Part shown: positions 9,433 through 17,331 of the stretch, piece by piece
How positions within the stretch are numbered: the stretch's first letter is position 1
Layout of the letters: each line of letters opens with the position of its first letter
Assembly (NCBI RefSeq): GCF_013911755.1
Contig: NZ_JACESP010000014.1
Coordinates: 1 to 33,638, forward strand
Direction: 5' to 3'
DNA length: 33,638 bases
Source: Sphingosinicella sp.
Lineage (GTDB): Bacteria > Pseudomonadota > Alphaproteobacteria > Sphingomonadales > Sphingomonadaceae
The notes under the pieces: model-generated
What the model was told of the DNA's origin: nothing
Database searches by the model: none
The model's input: the letters and a program-made list of their open reading frames with translations, nothing else
Program-made: the position numbers and the translations under genes

Positions 9433-9461
9433 TTGCTTTCCGCATCCCCCCGCGCCATATG
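9433..9461 (+). promoter_or_regulatory. Candidate promoter of the SRP RNA
   Basis: TTGCTT (9433-9438) and CATATG (9456-9461) are spaced by 17 bp. Transcription would begin about 7 bp later, at the GGGAG that forms the 5' strand of the SRP RNA closing stem, which supports the call. Confidence 0.4.
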
Positions 9462-9465
9462 CGCG

Positions 9466-9560
9466 CCGGGAGTCGGGCGGACGGACGTGTCGCCAACCCG
9501 GTCAGGTCCGGAAGGAAGCAGCCGTAACGATTTTCGCACGGGTCGTTCCGGCTCCCACCC
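9466..9560 (+). ncRNA. ffs: Small signal recognition particle RNA (4.5S type)
   Basis: RNA scaffold of the signal recognition particle; binds Ffh and targets nascent membrane proteins. The universally conserved apical segment GTCAGGTCCGGAAGGAAGCA is present at 9501-9520. The flanks can pair: GGGAG at 9468-9472 with CTCCC at 9552-9556, and CCCG near 9497 with CGGG near 9539. Location just upstream of dnaX is usual in alphaproteobacteria. The ends are estimated to within a few bases. Confidence 0.92.
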
Positions 9561-9625
9561 TCAATCGACATCAGCGGCCCTAAGCGGCCTTGCGCCCCTG
9601 CCGCCCAGCGGCCACTTTGCGCGCG

Positions 9626-11254
9626 ATGTCTGAACTGATTCCCGAACCCTACCGCGTCCTTGCGCGCAAATACCGTCCGCAGGGCTTCGATACGCTCATC
9701 GGGCAGGATGCGATGGTGAAAACGCTGGCGAATGCCATCGCCAGCGACCGGCTTGCCCACGCCTTCCTCCTCACCGGCGTGCGCGGGGTGGGCAAGACCT
9801 CGACCGCGCGGCTGCTCGCGAAGTCCCTGAACTGCATCGGGCCGGACGGCGAGGGCGGGGCGACGATCAGCCCGTGCAACGTCTGCGAGCCGTGCGTCGC
9901 CATCTCCGAATCGCGGCACATCGACGTGATCGAGATGGACGCCGCCTCGCGCACCGGCGTGGACGACGTGCGCGAGATCATCGAGGCGGCGCGCTATGCG
10001 GCGGTTTCGGCGCGCTACAAGATTTACATCATCGACGAAGTGCACATGCTGTCGCGCAACGCCTTCAACGCGCTTCTGAAGACGCTGGAGGAACCGCCGA
10101 GCCACGTGAAGTTCATCTTCGCGACGACGGAAATCCAGAAGGTGCCGGTGACGGTGCTGTCGCGCTGCCAGCGCTTCGACCTGAAACGCATCCCCACTGA
10201 GCTTCTCGCGTCGCACTTCGGCGGCATCACCGCGAAGGAAGGCGCCGAGATCGAGGATGAGGCGCTGCAGCTAATCGCGCGCGCCGCCGAAGGTTCGGTG
10301 CGCGACGGGCTTTCGATTCTCGATCAGGCGCTCGCGCATGGCCACGGCAAGGTTGTCGCGGCGGACGTGCGCGACATGCTCGGCCTTTCCGATCGCGGTC
10401 GCACGCGCGAGCTGCTCGCCGCGCTGATCGGCGGGGACGGCAAGGCGGCGCTCGACAATCTCGCCGCGCAATATGCGCTCGGCACCAGCCCCGACGCGCT
10501 GTTCGAGGCGCTGCTCGAACTCGTCCACGGCATCACGCGTACGCAGGTGACGGGCGCGCCCGACGCGGCGATGTCCGAAGAGGAGCGCACCGCCGTTTCG
10601 GACTGGGCGGCAAGCCTCGGCGCGCCGGTGCTGCACCGGCTGTGGCAGCTTCTCCTCAAGGGGCTTTCCGAAATCCGCAGCGCGCCGATGCCGATGCAGG
10701 CGGCGGAAATGGCGCTGCTTCGGATCATCCACGCCTCGACGCTGCCCGATCCGGGCGACCTCGTGCGCCGCCTGCTCGCCGAGCCGCGCGGGGAGGGGAG
10801 CGCGCCGTCCGCGCCCACCGAACTACGCCCGCCGCCACCATCCGCGCCTTCGGCGTTCAAGGCGGCGCCGCGCGACTTCAAGGCGTTCGTGAAGATGTTC
10901 GAGGACGGGCATGAATCGGTGCTCGAAACCATCCTCCACGATCGCTGCCAACTGCTGCGCTACGCGCCGCCGACGATCGAACTGAACGCCGGGGACGCAC
11001 CCGCCGACTTCGCTTCGCGGCTCAGCGCGTGCCTGAAGGAATGGACCGGGGAGCGCTGGACGGTGACGCTCACCACCTCGCCGGGGATGCCGAGCCTGAA
11101 GGCGCAGGCCGAGGCCGAGGCGGCGGCGAAGCGCGCGCGCGTGATGGCTGATCCGGCGGTGCGCGCGGTGTTCGAGGTCTTCCCGGATGCCGAACTCGTC
11201 GACTATGAGATCGGCGATCCAACCGAAACCGAATCATCAAGGAGCGCGCAGTGA
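9626..11254 (+). CDS. dnaX: DNA polymerase III subunit tau (gamma/tau)
   Basis: ATPase of the clamp loader that places the beta clamp on DNA and ties the replisome together. The 542-residue product has YRVLARKYRPQGFDTLIGQ near the start, Walker A GVRGVGKTS (51-59), the zinc module (Cys70, Cys84, Cys87, Cys90), Walker B IIDE (135-138), sensor 1 ATTE (166-169) and SRC (179-181). A variable Pro/Ala-rich linker (about 390-415) leads to the tau C-terminal domain. The ATG at 9626 gives the canonical N-terminus (MSELIPEPYRVLARKY). I see no run of six or more adenines, so no E. coli-type frameshift site for gamma. Overlaps ybaB by 4 bp. Confidence 0.95.
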   Translation: MSELIPEPYRVLARKYRPQGFDTLIGQDAMVKTLANAIASDRLAHAFLLTGVRGVGKTSTARLLAKSLNCIGPDGEGGATISPCNVCEPCVAISESRHIDVIEMDAASRTGVDDVREIIEAARYAAVSARYKIYIIDEVHMLSRNAFNALLKTLEEPPSHVKFIFATTEIQKVPVTVLSRCQRFDLKRIPTELLASHFGGITAKEGAEIEDEALQLIARAAEGSVRDGLSILDQALAHGHGKVVAADVRDMLGLSDRGRTRELLAALIGGDGKAALDNLAAQYALGTSPDALFEALLELVHGITRTQVTGAPDAAMSEEERTAVSDWAASLGAPVLHRLWQLLLKGLSEIRSAPMPMQAAEMALLRIIHASTLPDPGDLVRRLLAEPRGEGSAPSAPTELRPPPPSAPSAFKAAPRDFKAFVKMFEDGHESVLETILHDRCQLLRYAPPTIELNAGDAPADFASRLSACLKEWTGERWTVTLTTSPGMPSLKAQAEAEAAAKRARVMADPAVRAVFEVFPDAELVDYEIGDPTETESSRSAQ

Positions 11255-11574
11255 AAAACCTTCAGGACATCATGAAGGCCGCGCAGAACGTGCAGGAAGA
11301 GCTGCAGAAGGCGCAGGCCAAGCTCGATACCATCGAGGTGATGGGCACGGCCGGCGGCGGGCTCGTGAACGTGCGCGCGAGCGCCAAGGGCCGCATCATC
11401 AAGATCGACATCGATCCGTCGCTGCTCGTGCCGGACGACAAGGAGATGCTGGAAGACCTGCTCGCCGCCGCGTTCAACGACGCGCGCGCCAAGGCGGATG
11501 CGGCCTCCAATGAGGAAATGCAGAAGATGCAGTCGGCGCTGCCGCTGCCCCCGGGCTTCAAGCTGCCGTTCTAG
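11251..11574 (+). CDS. YbaB/EbfC family nucleoid-associated protein
   Basis: A 107-residue dimeric DNA-binding protein of the YbaB/EbfC family, acting on nucleoid structure and often found next to dnaX and recR. It starts with GTG at 11251, overlapping the dnaX TGA (GTGA), with a good AAGGAG ribosome site at 11239-11244. It has the typical N-terminal helix (MKNLQDIMKAAQNVQEELQK), the GTAGGGLVNVRASAKG beta region and a Met/Pro-rich end (LPPGFKLPF). Translationally coupled to dnaX. The stop codon overlaps the convergent TetR gene by 4 bp. Confidence 0.93.
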   Translation: MKNLQDIMKAAQNVQEELQKAQAKLDTIEVMGTAGGGLVNVRASAKGRIIKIDIDPSLLVPDDKEMLEDLLAAAFNDARAKADAASNEEMQKMQSALPLPPGFKLPF

Positions 11575-12155
11575 GGCTTCCGCCGCATCGCCATTGACGC
11601 GCGGAGCTGCGCCGCCGCGATTTCGCGCGCTGTTTCGCGCGGCAGGCCGAGCGCAGCCGCCATCGGGCCGCCGAGAAGCGCGTCGCCGAGCGCGGTGAGT
11701 ACCAGCGACAGCGTCTGTTCCGGGATCGGCACGTCGCCGGTCTCGCCCTCCGCAAGCTTGTCGACGAGGCGATGGATCGCTTCGAGGATGGGGTTCAGCG
11801 CGTCCTCGTTGCCCGACAGCAGCATCCAGCTCGCCAGTGCGCCGCCGCCGCGATCGAACGCGTCGAACGTGAGATCGACGACCTCGCGCGGGTCGCTGTC
11901 CTCGGCACGGGCGCGGAGCACCGCCTCGCCGATCTCAGCGGTCACCGACTCCGCCAGCGATTCTATGAGCGCCTTCTGCAGCCCTGCGGCTGATCCGAAG
12001 TGATGCAGCAGGTTCGCGTGCGTACGCCCGATGCGGCCCGCCACGGCCTTCAGCGTCACCGCCTGCGGCCCCGCTTCGATCAGAATCTCGCGCGCGGCGC
12101 CGATCGCGGCGGCGCGGCTATCTTCCGGGCTCAGTCTTTTCCGTTGTATTGACAT
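11571..12155 (-). CDS. TetR/AcrR family transcriptional regulator
   Basis: A 194-residue repressor-type regulator. The N-terminal helix-turn-helix is at about 14-58 (AAIGAAREILIEAGPQAVTL, then IGRTHANLLHHFGSAAGLQKAL), the standard TetR DNA-binding domain. The C-terminal ligand domain is helical and gives no clue to the ligand. The ATG at 12155 is preferred although the frame stays open much further upstream, because upstream is the shadow of the neighbouring gene. It is divergent from the diiron-type hydrolase, with 42 bp between starts, so it most likely controls that gene and itself. It runs convergently into ybaB with a 4-bp overlap. Confidence 0.88.
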   Translation of the reverse strand: MSIQRKRLSPEDSRAAAIGAAREILIEAGPQAVTLKAVAGRIGRTHANLLHHFGSAAGLQKALIESLAESVTAEIGEAVLRARAEDSDPREVVDLTFDAFDRGGGALASWMLLSGNEDALNPILEAIHRLVDKLAEGETGDVPIPEQTLSLVLTALGDALLGGPMAAALGLPRETAREIAAAQLRASMAMRRKP

Positions 12156-12177
12156 TTGTGTAAGTAAAGCCCATTCT
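12149..12177 (+). promoter_or_regulatory. Candidate promoter in the TetR / hydrolase divergent gap
   Basis: A perfect TTGACA lies at 12149-12154, with a weak -10-like CATTCT at 12172-12177 after 17 bp. The -35 overlaps the start codon of the divergent TetR gene, so regulator binding here could affect both. The hydrolase ribosome site GAGGAG follows at 12185-12190. The -10 is poor; no clean operator palindrome was found. Confidence 0.35.
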
Positions 12178-12197
12178 GTGCACCGAGGAGCACTGCA

Positions 12198-13055
12198 ATG
12201 ACCCGTGAAAAAACGCCTGCGGATCTGACCATCACCCCCCGAGACCGACGCTTTGGGCGTGGTATGAGGCAGGATCGGTGGTGGATGCGCGGCGATCCGA
12301 TTGCAACGGCTTTCTACAATGCGATGTCGGTGACATTTCCGCGGGGTGAGGCGTTCTTCGTGGAGAGCGTGCGCGCGTTTCGCGACGGCGTGCCGCCGAA
12401 ACTGGAGCGCGAGATCAATGCCTTCATCAAGCAGGAGGTGATGCACAGCCGGGAGCATGTGTCGTTCAACAAGCGCGTCGCCGAAGCGGGCTACGAAATC
12501 GGGCACCTTGAGGACGTCGTCATCGAATCGCTCGAAATGACGAAGGACCGTCCGCAGATCCTGAATCTCGCCGTCACCATGGCGCTCGAACACTACACGG
12601 CGATCATGGCGCAGCGGATGCTCGGCGACATCGATTACTGGAAGGGAGCCGACCCCGAACTCGTCGCGATGTGGAAATGGCACGCGATCGAGGAGATCGA
12701 GCACAAGGGCGTCGCCTACGACACCTGGCTCCACGCCACGCGGGACTGGTCGCGCTGGAAGCGTTGGAAGGTGAAGGCGATCATGATGCTTCTCGTCAGC
12801 AGGGAATTCTGGAAGAAGCGCTTCCAGGGGATGCTCTACCTTTTGAAGCAGGATGGCATCGAAGGGCCGGGCGCATGGGCGCGTGTCCTGTGGTTCTGGT
12901 TCGGCCGGCCCGGCGTTGTGCGCAAGCTTGTGCCCGCATGGGCGGCGTTCTTCCTGCCCGGTTTCCACCCGTGGAACCACGACGACCGCAAGCTCATTGC
13001 GCTTGCGGACAGCGATTACACGGATGCGGTGATGCCGGGGGCCGTCCCAGCCTAA
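12198..13055 (+). CDS. Predicted metal-dependent hydrolase (PF10118-type, ferritin-like helical protein)
   Basis: A 285-residue protein matching the family annotated as predicted metal-dependent hydrolases; its biochemical reaction is not established. Possible metal ligands form a diiron ferritin-like pattern: Glu51, Glu80-x-x-His83, Glu131 with His132, and Glu166-x-x-His169 in WHAIEEIEHK. The C-terminal third is rich in Trp and aromatic residues (WKRWKVKAIMMLL, VLWFWFGRP, FLPGFHPW) and may touch the membrane. A strong GAGGAG ribosome site precedes the ATG at 12198. It is divergent from a TetR regulator and ends convergently, overlapping the cutA stop by 4 bp. The diiron reading is inferred from the motif pattern. 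Confidence 0.82.
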   Translation: MTREKTPADLTITPRDRRFGRGMRQDRWWMRGDPIATAFYNAMSVTFPRGEAFFVESVRAFRDGVPPKLEREINAFIKQEVMHSREHVSFNKRVAEAGYEIGHLEDVVIESLEMTKDRPQILNLAVTMALEHYTAIMAQRMLGDIDYWKGADPELVAMWKWHAIEEIEHKGVAYDTWLHATRDWSRWKRWKVKAIMMLLVSREFWKKRFQGMLYLLKQDGIEGPGAWARVLWFWFGRPGVVRKLVPAWAAFFLPGFHPWNHDDRKLIALADSDYTDAVMPGAVPA

Positions 13056-13372
13056 CGCACCTGCGCGCGCACCCACTGCACATAAGGTGCGGGGGCGTGC
13101 TCGATTGGCCAGACGGCGATGGCCGGGTTCTCGTAGCCATGCACCTCGCCCAGCCGTTTCGCCAGGATTTCGGCGCAGCCGGCGGTGGTCTTGAACAGCG
13201 CGGCGACCTCGTTTGCCTCCTCCACCTTGCCCTGCCAGCGATAGATGGAAAGCGTGGGGCCGAGCACGTTGACGCACGCGGCAAGGCGTTCCTCCACCAT
13301 CTGGCGGCCGATGCGCGCCGCGTTTTCTGCCGAAGCGAAGGTGACGTAAACGCTGACGATGCCGCTGCTCAT
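13052..13372 (-). CDS. cutA: Divalent-cation tolerance protein CutA
   Basis: A 106-residue trimeric CutA1-family protein, historically linked to copper tolerance but with no clear biochemical role. It has the characteristic YVTFASAENAARIGRQMVEE start, LAACVNV, the YRWQGKVEE strand and the HGYENPAI motif near residue 78. Full length. It lies on the minus strand, divergent from merC with a 131-bp gap, and overlaps the end of the upstream hydrolase gene tail to tail. Its placement next to a zinc-regulated merC-zur pair suggests a metal-homeostasis neighbourhood, though this is context only. Confidence 0.92.
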   Translation of the reverse strand: MSSGIVSVYVTFASAENAARIGRQMVEERLAACVNVLGPTLSIYRWQGKVEEANEVAALFKTTAGCAEILAKRLGEVHGYENPAIAVWPIEHAPAPYVQWVRAQVR

Positions 13373-13477
13373 GCCGGTTCCACCCGAAGATTCGAATGCT
13401 GTGCACTGTAAATAATCGGCGGCTCGTTGACGTTCCGTTGCAAGGAATGGTCAACGCTTTAAATGCTTGCGCATGTG

Positions 13478-13492
13478 ATAATGTTACATTAT
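13478..13492. promoter_or_regulatory. Candidate Zur operator before merC-zur
   Basis: A perfect 7-1-7 inverted repeat, ATAATGT-T-ACATTAT, ends 11 bp before the merC ATG. It overlaps a -10-like GATAAT at 13477-13482. Its size, AT-rich symmetry and core resemble Zur boxes of proteobacteria, and a Fur/Zur-type gene is the second gene downstream. Binding would block transcription of merC and zur. Assignment to Zur is inferred from context. Confidence 0.6.
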
Positions 13493-13503
13493 ATCCGCGC
13501 ACC

Positions 13504-13899
13504 ATGCAGGACCGCTTCAACCTCTGGATCGACAAGTCGGCGATCGGCCTTTCGGGGCTGTGTCTCCTGCATTGTTTTGCGACGACGCTCGTCATCGCGC
13601 TGCTCTCGGTCGGCTCGACCGGCTTCTTTCAGCACGATATCCACAAGATCGGCCTCGCGCTTGCGATTCCGCTTGCGGTCATCGGACTCGGGCGCGGTGT
13701 TTTCCGGCACCGGCGCTGGGTGGTGATCGCGCTTGGCCTCGTCGGTATCGGCTCCATGGCCTTTGCGCTCACGATGCAGCATGGGAACGCCGAACTCGGT
13801 TTCACCGTGCTTGGTGCTGCATTCGTTGCCTGGGCGCACTGGCTGAATATCCGCTGCCTCCACGGCGGAACTTGCCGCGAAGGCTGCGGATGCCCATAA
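13504..13899 (+). CDS. MerC domain-containing membrane protein
   Basis: A 131-residue inner-membrane protein with four predicted transmembrane helices (about 14-36, 46-66, 72-92, 98-115). Cys20-x-x-His23-Cys24 lies inside the first helix, matching the metal-binding motif of the MerC family. The C-terminus is Cys/His-rich (Cys118, His120, Cys124, Cys128, Cys130). Despite the family name there is no merA, merT or merP nearby, so mercury transport is not indicated. With a Zur-like operator directly upstream and a zur gene 7 bp downstream, a role in zinc uptake or handling is more likely. The ATG at 13504 was chosen because a longer start would run through the operator. Confidence 0.85.
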   Translation: MQDRFNLWIDKSAIGLSGLCLLHCFATTLVIALLSVGSTGFFQHDIHKIGLALAIPLAVIGLGRGVFRHRRWVVIALGLVGIGSMAFALTMQHGNAELGFTVLGAAFVAWAHWLNIRCLHGGTCREGCGCP

Positions 13900-13906
13900 T
13901 CGGGGC

Positions 13907-14368
13907 ATGGCGACGAAGCACAAGCATCATGAACCGCACGGCGAGAGCCTGACGTCGGCTGCCTCCGGTGCGCTGACCGCGGCAGGCGAGCAGTGGACGG
14001 AGATGCGCGCGAGCGTTTTCCAGGCGCTTGCCCAGTTCGACCGGCCGGTTTCGGCCTACGACGTCGCTGAGGCGGTTTCGAACGCGCGCGGCAAGCGCGT
14101 CGCGGCCAACAGCGTCTACCGAATCCTCGACCTGTTCGTGACGACCAACCTCGCCAAGCGAGTCGAATCAAAGAACGCCTATATCGTGAACGCGCACCCG
14201 GAATGCGTGCACGACTGCATCTTCCTCGTCTGCGACAGTTGCGGGGGCACGACGCATCTCGACGACGATTCGCTGAGCGAAAGCGTGCGCGAACGCGCGC
14301 GTCAGGCCGGTTTCAAGCCGGTTCAGCCCGTGCTCGAAGTTCGCGGAACCTGCGCAGGCTGTGCCTGA
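13907..14368 (+). CDS. zur: Fur family transcriptional repressor, probably zinc-responsive Zur
   Basis: A 153-residue Fur-superfamily regulator. The winged helix is at about 30-90, with NSVYRILDLF as recognition helix. The structural zinc site has two CxxC pairs, Cys109/Cys112 and Cys149/Cys152. HPECVHDC (97-104) supplies likely sensory ligands, and the His-rich N-terminus (HKHHEPH, 5-11) may also bind metal. Zur rather than Fur is favoured by the HxxC-x-x-x-C layout, the merC partner and the palindrome upstream. It sits in one transcription unit with merC and would repress itself when zinc is plentiful. The specificity is inferred. Confidence 0.85.
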   Translation: MATKHKHHEPHGESLTSAASGALTAAGEQWTEMRASVFQALAQFDRPVSAYDVAEAVSNARGKRVAANSVYRILDLFVTTNLAKRVESKNAYIVNAHPECVHDCIFLVCDSCGGTTHLDDDSLSESVRERARQAGFKPVQPVLEVRGTCAGCA

Positions 14369-14438
14369 CCGCCGCACTGCAATCGACAACACAGCCCTGC
14401 GGCGTTAAGAAACAAAGACATTCCACTTGGGGGATTCC

Positions 14439-16364
14439 TTGACCAACCCGCCGAACACGCCGCTGCTCGACACGGTCAAAGACCCGGCCGACCTCCGAAA
14501 ACTGGCGCCGTCGCAGCTCCGCCAACTCGCCGGTGAAGTGCGCGCCGAGATGATTGACGCGGTGAGCCAGACGGGCGGTCACCTCGGCGCCGGGCTTGGC
14601 GTCGTCGAGCTGAGCGTTGCGCTCCATTATGTTTTCAACACGCCGCGCGACCGGCTGATCTGGGACGTGGGGCACCAGGCCTATCCGCACAAGATTCTGA
14701 CCGGGCGCCGCGACCGCATGCGTACGATCCGGCAGGGCGGGGGGCTTTCCGGCTTCACCAAGCGCAGCGAGAGCGAATACGATCCGTTCGGTGCGGCGCA
14801 CAGCTCCACGTCGATCTCGGCAGCGCTCGGCTTTGCCGTCGCGAACAAGCTGTCCGGCGCGCCGGGCAAGGCGATCGCGGTGATCGGCGACGGCGCGATG
14901 TCCGCAGGCATGGCCTATGAGGCGATGAACAATGCCGAGGCAGCGGGCAACCGGCTCATCGTCATCCTCAACGACAACGACATGTCAATCGCGCCGCCTG
15001 TGGGCGGGCTTTCCGCCTACCTCGCGCGGCTCATCTCCAGCCGCGAGTTCCTCGGCCTGCGCGACCTCGCGAAGCGGCTCGCGCGGAAGATGCCGCGTCC
15101 GCTGCACTCGAGCCTGCGCAAAGCGGACGAGTTCGCGCGCGGCATGGCGACGGGCGGCACCTTGTTCGAGGAGCTCGGCTTCTATTACGTGGGCCCGGTC
15201 GACGGGCACAATCTCGATCATCTGCTGCCGGTGCTCGAAAATGTGCGCGATGCCGCAGAGGGGCCGTGCCTCATTCATGTCGTCACCAAGAAAGGCCACG
15301 GCTACGCGCCTGCGGAAGCCTCGGCGGACAAGTACCACGGCGTCACCAAGTTCGATGTCATCACCGGCGCGATGGCGCCCGCGAAAGCCGGGCCGCCGAG
15401 CTATACGGGCGTGTTTGCGAAAGCGCTGATCGCCGAGGCCGAGCGGGACGACAAGATCGTCGCGATCACCGCGGCGATGCCGTCTGGCACCGGTCTCGAC
15501 AAGTTCCAGCAGAAGTTCCCGAGCCGCAGCTTCGACGTAGGCATTGCGGAGCAGCACGCCGTCACCTTCGCGGCGGGCCTTGCGGCGCAGGGCTACCGGC
15601 CGTTCTGCGCGATCTACTCGACCTTCCTGCAGCGCGCCTACGATCAGGTGGTGCACGACGTCGCGATCCAGAACCTGCCGGTGCGCTTCGCGATCGACCG
15701 CGCGGGCCTCGTGGGTGCGGACGGCAGCACGCACGCGGGCTCGTTTGACGTCACCTACCTTGCGACACTGCCCAACATGGTGGTGATGGCGGCAGCGGAT
15801 GAGGTTGAGCTTGTCCACATGGTGCACACCGCGGCGCTCTACGACGACGGCCCGATCGCGTTCCGCTATCCGCGCGGCAGCGGCATCGGCCTCGCGCTTC
15901 CCGAAACGCCGGAGCGGCTGGAGATCGGCAAGGGCCGCGTGGTGCGCGAAGGCCGCAAGGTCGCGATCCTCTCGCTCGGCACGCGCCTCGGAGAGGCGCT
16001 GAAAGCGGCGGACGAACTTGATGCCAAGGGACTGTCGACGACGGTCGCCGACCTCCGCTTCGCAAAGCCGCTCGACGATGCGCTGATCCGTAAGCTGGCT
16101 GCCACGCACGACGTGGTGGTGACCGTGGAGGAGGGCGCGATCGGCGGCCTTGGCGCCCATGTCCTCACGATGGCATCGGACACGGGCCTGCTCGACACCG
16201 GCCTCAAGATCCGCACCATGCGCCTGCCGGACGTGTTTCAGGAGCAGGACAGCCCCGAGAAACAATACGCCGAGGCGGGCCTCGACGCGGCAGGCATCGT
16301 GAAGACGGTCCTCAGCGCGCTTCGACACAACAGCGCGAACGTGACTGAGGGCGCACGGGCCTGA
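14439..16364 (+). CDS. dxs: 1-deoxy-D-xylulose-5-phosphate synthase
   Basis: First enzyme of the MEP isoprenoid pathway: joins pyruvate and glyceraldehyde-3-phosphate using thiamine diphosphate in the cytosol. The 641-residue protein has [15 protein letters not shown], the thiamine-binding GDGAMSAG starting at residue 150, catalytic Glu371 in [11 protein letters not shown], and DLRFAKPLD in the C-terminal domain. The start is a TTG. I chose 14439 because GGGGGA (14429-14434) sits at the right distance. The in-frame TTG at 14427 lacks a ribosome site, and no ATG lies at a suitable place. It is followed by tlyA after 9 bp, so they are probably cotranscribed. Confidence 0.94.
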   Translation: MTNPPNTPLLDTVKDPADLRKLAPSQLRQLAGEVRAEMIDAVSQTGGHLGAGLGVVELSVALHYVFNTPRDRLIWDVGHQAYPHKILTGRRDRMRTIRQGGGLSGFTKRSESEYDPFGAAHSSTSISAALGFAVANKLSGAPGKAIAVIGDGAMSAGMAYEAMNNAEAAGNRLIVILNDNDMSIAPPVGGLSAYLARLISSREFLGLRDLAKRLARKMPRPLHSSLRKADEFARGMATGGTLFEELGFYYVGPVDGHNLDHLLPVLENVRDAAEGPCLIHVVTKKGHGYAPAEASADKYHGVTKFDVITGAMAPAKAGPPSYTGVFAKALIAEAERDDKIVAITAAMPSGTGLDKFQQKFPSRSFDVGIAEQHAVTFAAGLAAQGYRPFCAIYSTFLQRAYDQVVHDVAIQNLPVRFAIDRAGLVGADGSTHAGSFDVTYLATLPNMVVMAAADEVELVHMVHTAALYDDGPIAFRYPRGSGIGLALPETPERLEIGKGRVVREGRKVAILSLGTRLGEALKAADELDAKGLSTTVADLRFAKPLDDALIRKLAATHDVVVTVEEGAIGGLGAHVLTMASDTGLLDTGLKIRTMRLPDVFQEQDSPEKQYAEAGLDAAGIVKTVLSALRHNSANVTEGARA

Positions 16365-16373
16365 TAACGGCCA

Positions 16374-17114
16374 ATGCCCAAAACCCGCATTGACCAGCTT
16401 CTCGTTTCGCGCGGGCTCGTGGAGAGCCGGGCGAAGGCGCAGGCGCTCATCATGGCGGGGCTGGTGTTTGTGGGCGAGCGCAAGGTCGCCAAGGCGGGGG
16501 AGGCGGTGGCCGAGGACGCGGCGCTTGACGTGCGCGGCAAGGATCATCCGTGGGTGTCGCGGGGCGGGCTCAAGCTCGAAAAGGGGCTCGACCATTTCGG
16601 CATCGGTCCCGCAGGGCTGGTCGCGATGGATGTGGGCTCCTCGACCGGGGGCTTTACCGACGTCTTGCTCACGCGCGGCGCGGCGAAGGTCTATGCGGTC
16701 GACGTCGGCACGAACCAGCTTGCATGGAAACTGCGGCAGGATCCGCGCGTCGTGGTGCTCGAAAAGACCAACGCGCGGCACCTGACGGCGGAGCAGATTC
16801 CCGAGAGCATCGACATCATCGTTTGCGATGCCAGTTTCATCGGGCTCGCCAAGGTCCTGGAAACACCGCTTAAATTCGCGGCACGGCACGCGCGGCTCGT
16901 GGCGCTCATCAAGCCACAGTTCGAGGCGGGGCCGGCGGAGGTGGGGAAGGGCGGCGTCGTGCGCGATCCCGCCATCCATGCCCGCGTTTGCGCAGAGGTG
17001 GAGGCGTGGCTCGGTGCGCTGCCCGGCTGGCGTGTGCTCGGGATTACCGAAAGCCCGATCAAGGGGCCGGAAGGCAACATCGAGTTCCTGATCGGCGCGG
17101 TGCGGGAGGGGTGA
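16374..17114 (+). CDS. TlyA family RNA methyltransferase
   Basis: A 246-residue enzyme with an S4 RNA-binding domain (about 4-62) followed by an FtsJ/RrmJ-type methyltransferase domain. In mycobacteria the family adds 2'-O-methyl groups to cytidines of 16S and 23S rRNA. Visible motifs are IDQLLVSRGLVESRAKAQAL (S4), VSRGGLKLEKGL, the SAM-binding DVGSSTGGFTD (86-96), the PQFEAG loop (181-186) and GKGGVVRD. Full length. It lies immediately after dxs, an arrangement common in bacteria. The substrate in this organism is inferred from the family. Some TlyA homologues were described as haemolysins, which is not needed here. Confidence 0.9.
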   Translation: MPKTRIDQLLVSRGLVESRAKAQALIMAGLVFVGERKVAKAGEAVAEDAALDVRGKDHPWVSRGGLKLEKGLDHFGIGPAGLVAMDVGSSTGGFTDVLLTRGAAKVYAVDVGTNQLAWKLRQDPRVVVLEKTNARHLTAEQIPESIDIIVCDASFIGLAKVLETPLKFAARHARLVALIKPQFEAGPAEVGKGGVVRDPAIHARVCAEVEAWLGALPGWRVLGITESPIKGPEGNIEFLIGAVREG

Positions 17115-17125
17115 CGGGAACGGGG

Positions 17126-17210
17126 GTGCGTCCCTCGACTTCGCTCGGGATGATGCACGTTTTTGCAAGGTCCAAAGGCCCTTCATCCCGAGCGAAATCG
17201 AGGGACGTAC
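17126..17210. repeat. REP-like imperfect inverted repeat
   Basis: Arms at 17126-17155 and 17181-17210 are complementary at about 27 of 30 positions around a 25-bp loop. Each arm centres on TCGCTCGGGATGA. It lies 11 bp after the tlyA stop. Palindromes containing this core are, to my knowledge, a dispersed intergenic repeat in sphingomonad genomes. Only this copy is in the window. It could also stop transcription of dxs-tlyA, although no T-run follows. Confidence 0.75.
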
Positions 17211-17263
17211 AGCGCCGGTGTCGTTCTCCCGGCACAGCCGGCGGCATAACTGCCGCCCAAGCC

Positions 17264-17292
17264 TTGCCACCTCGTGCGGGCGTGCGTATAGA
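17264..17292 (+). promoter_or_regulatory. Promoter of tRNA-Leu
   Basis: TTGCCA (17264-17269) and TATAGA (17287-17292) are separated by exactly 17 bp. The tRNA begins 40 bp after the -10 element. It is one of the better sigma-70-type matches in the window. Confidence 0.5.
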
Positions 17293-17331
17293 CCGCCGCC
17301 AAAGCCGCCGGGGTCGTCCCTTGGTGGACCT

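Noticed and set aside
9626-11254. Programmed frameshift in dnaX producing a gamma subunit
   Set aside because: No run of six or more adenines or other slippery site followed by a stem was seen; the full-length tau frame is intact.
13504-13899. Mercury resistance locus suggested by the MerC name
   Set aside because: No merA, merT, merP or mercury-type merR is present; the neighbour is a zinc-type Fur-family gene.
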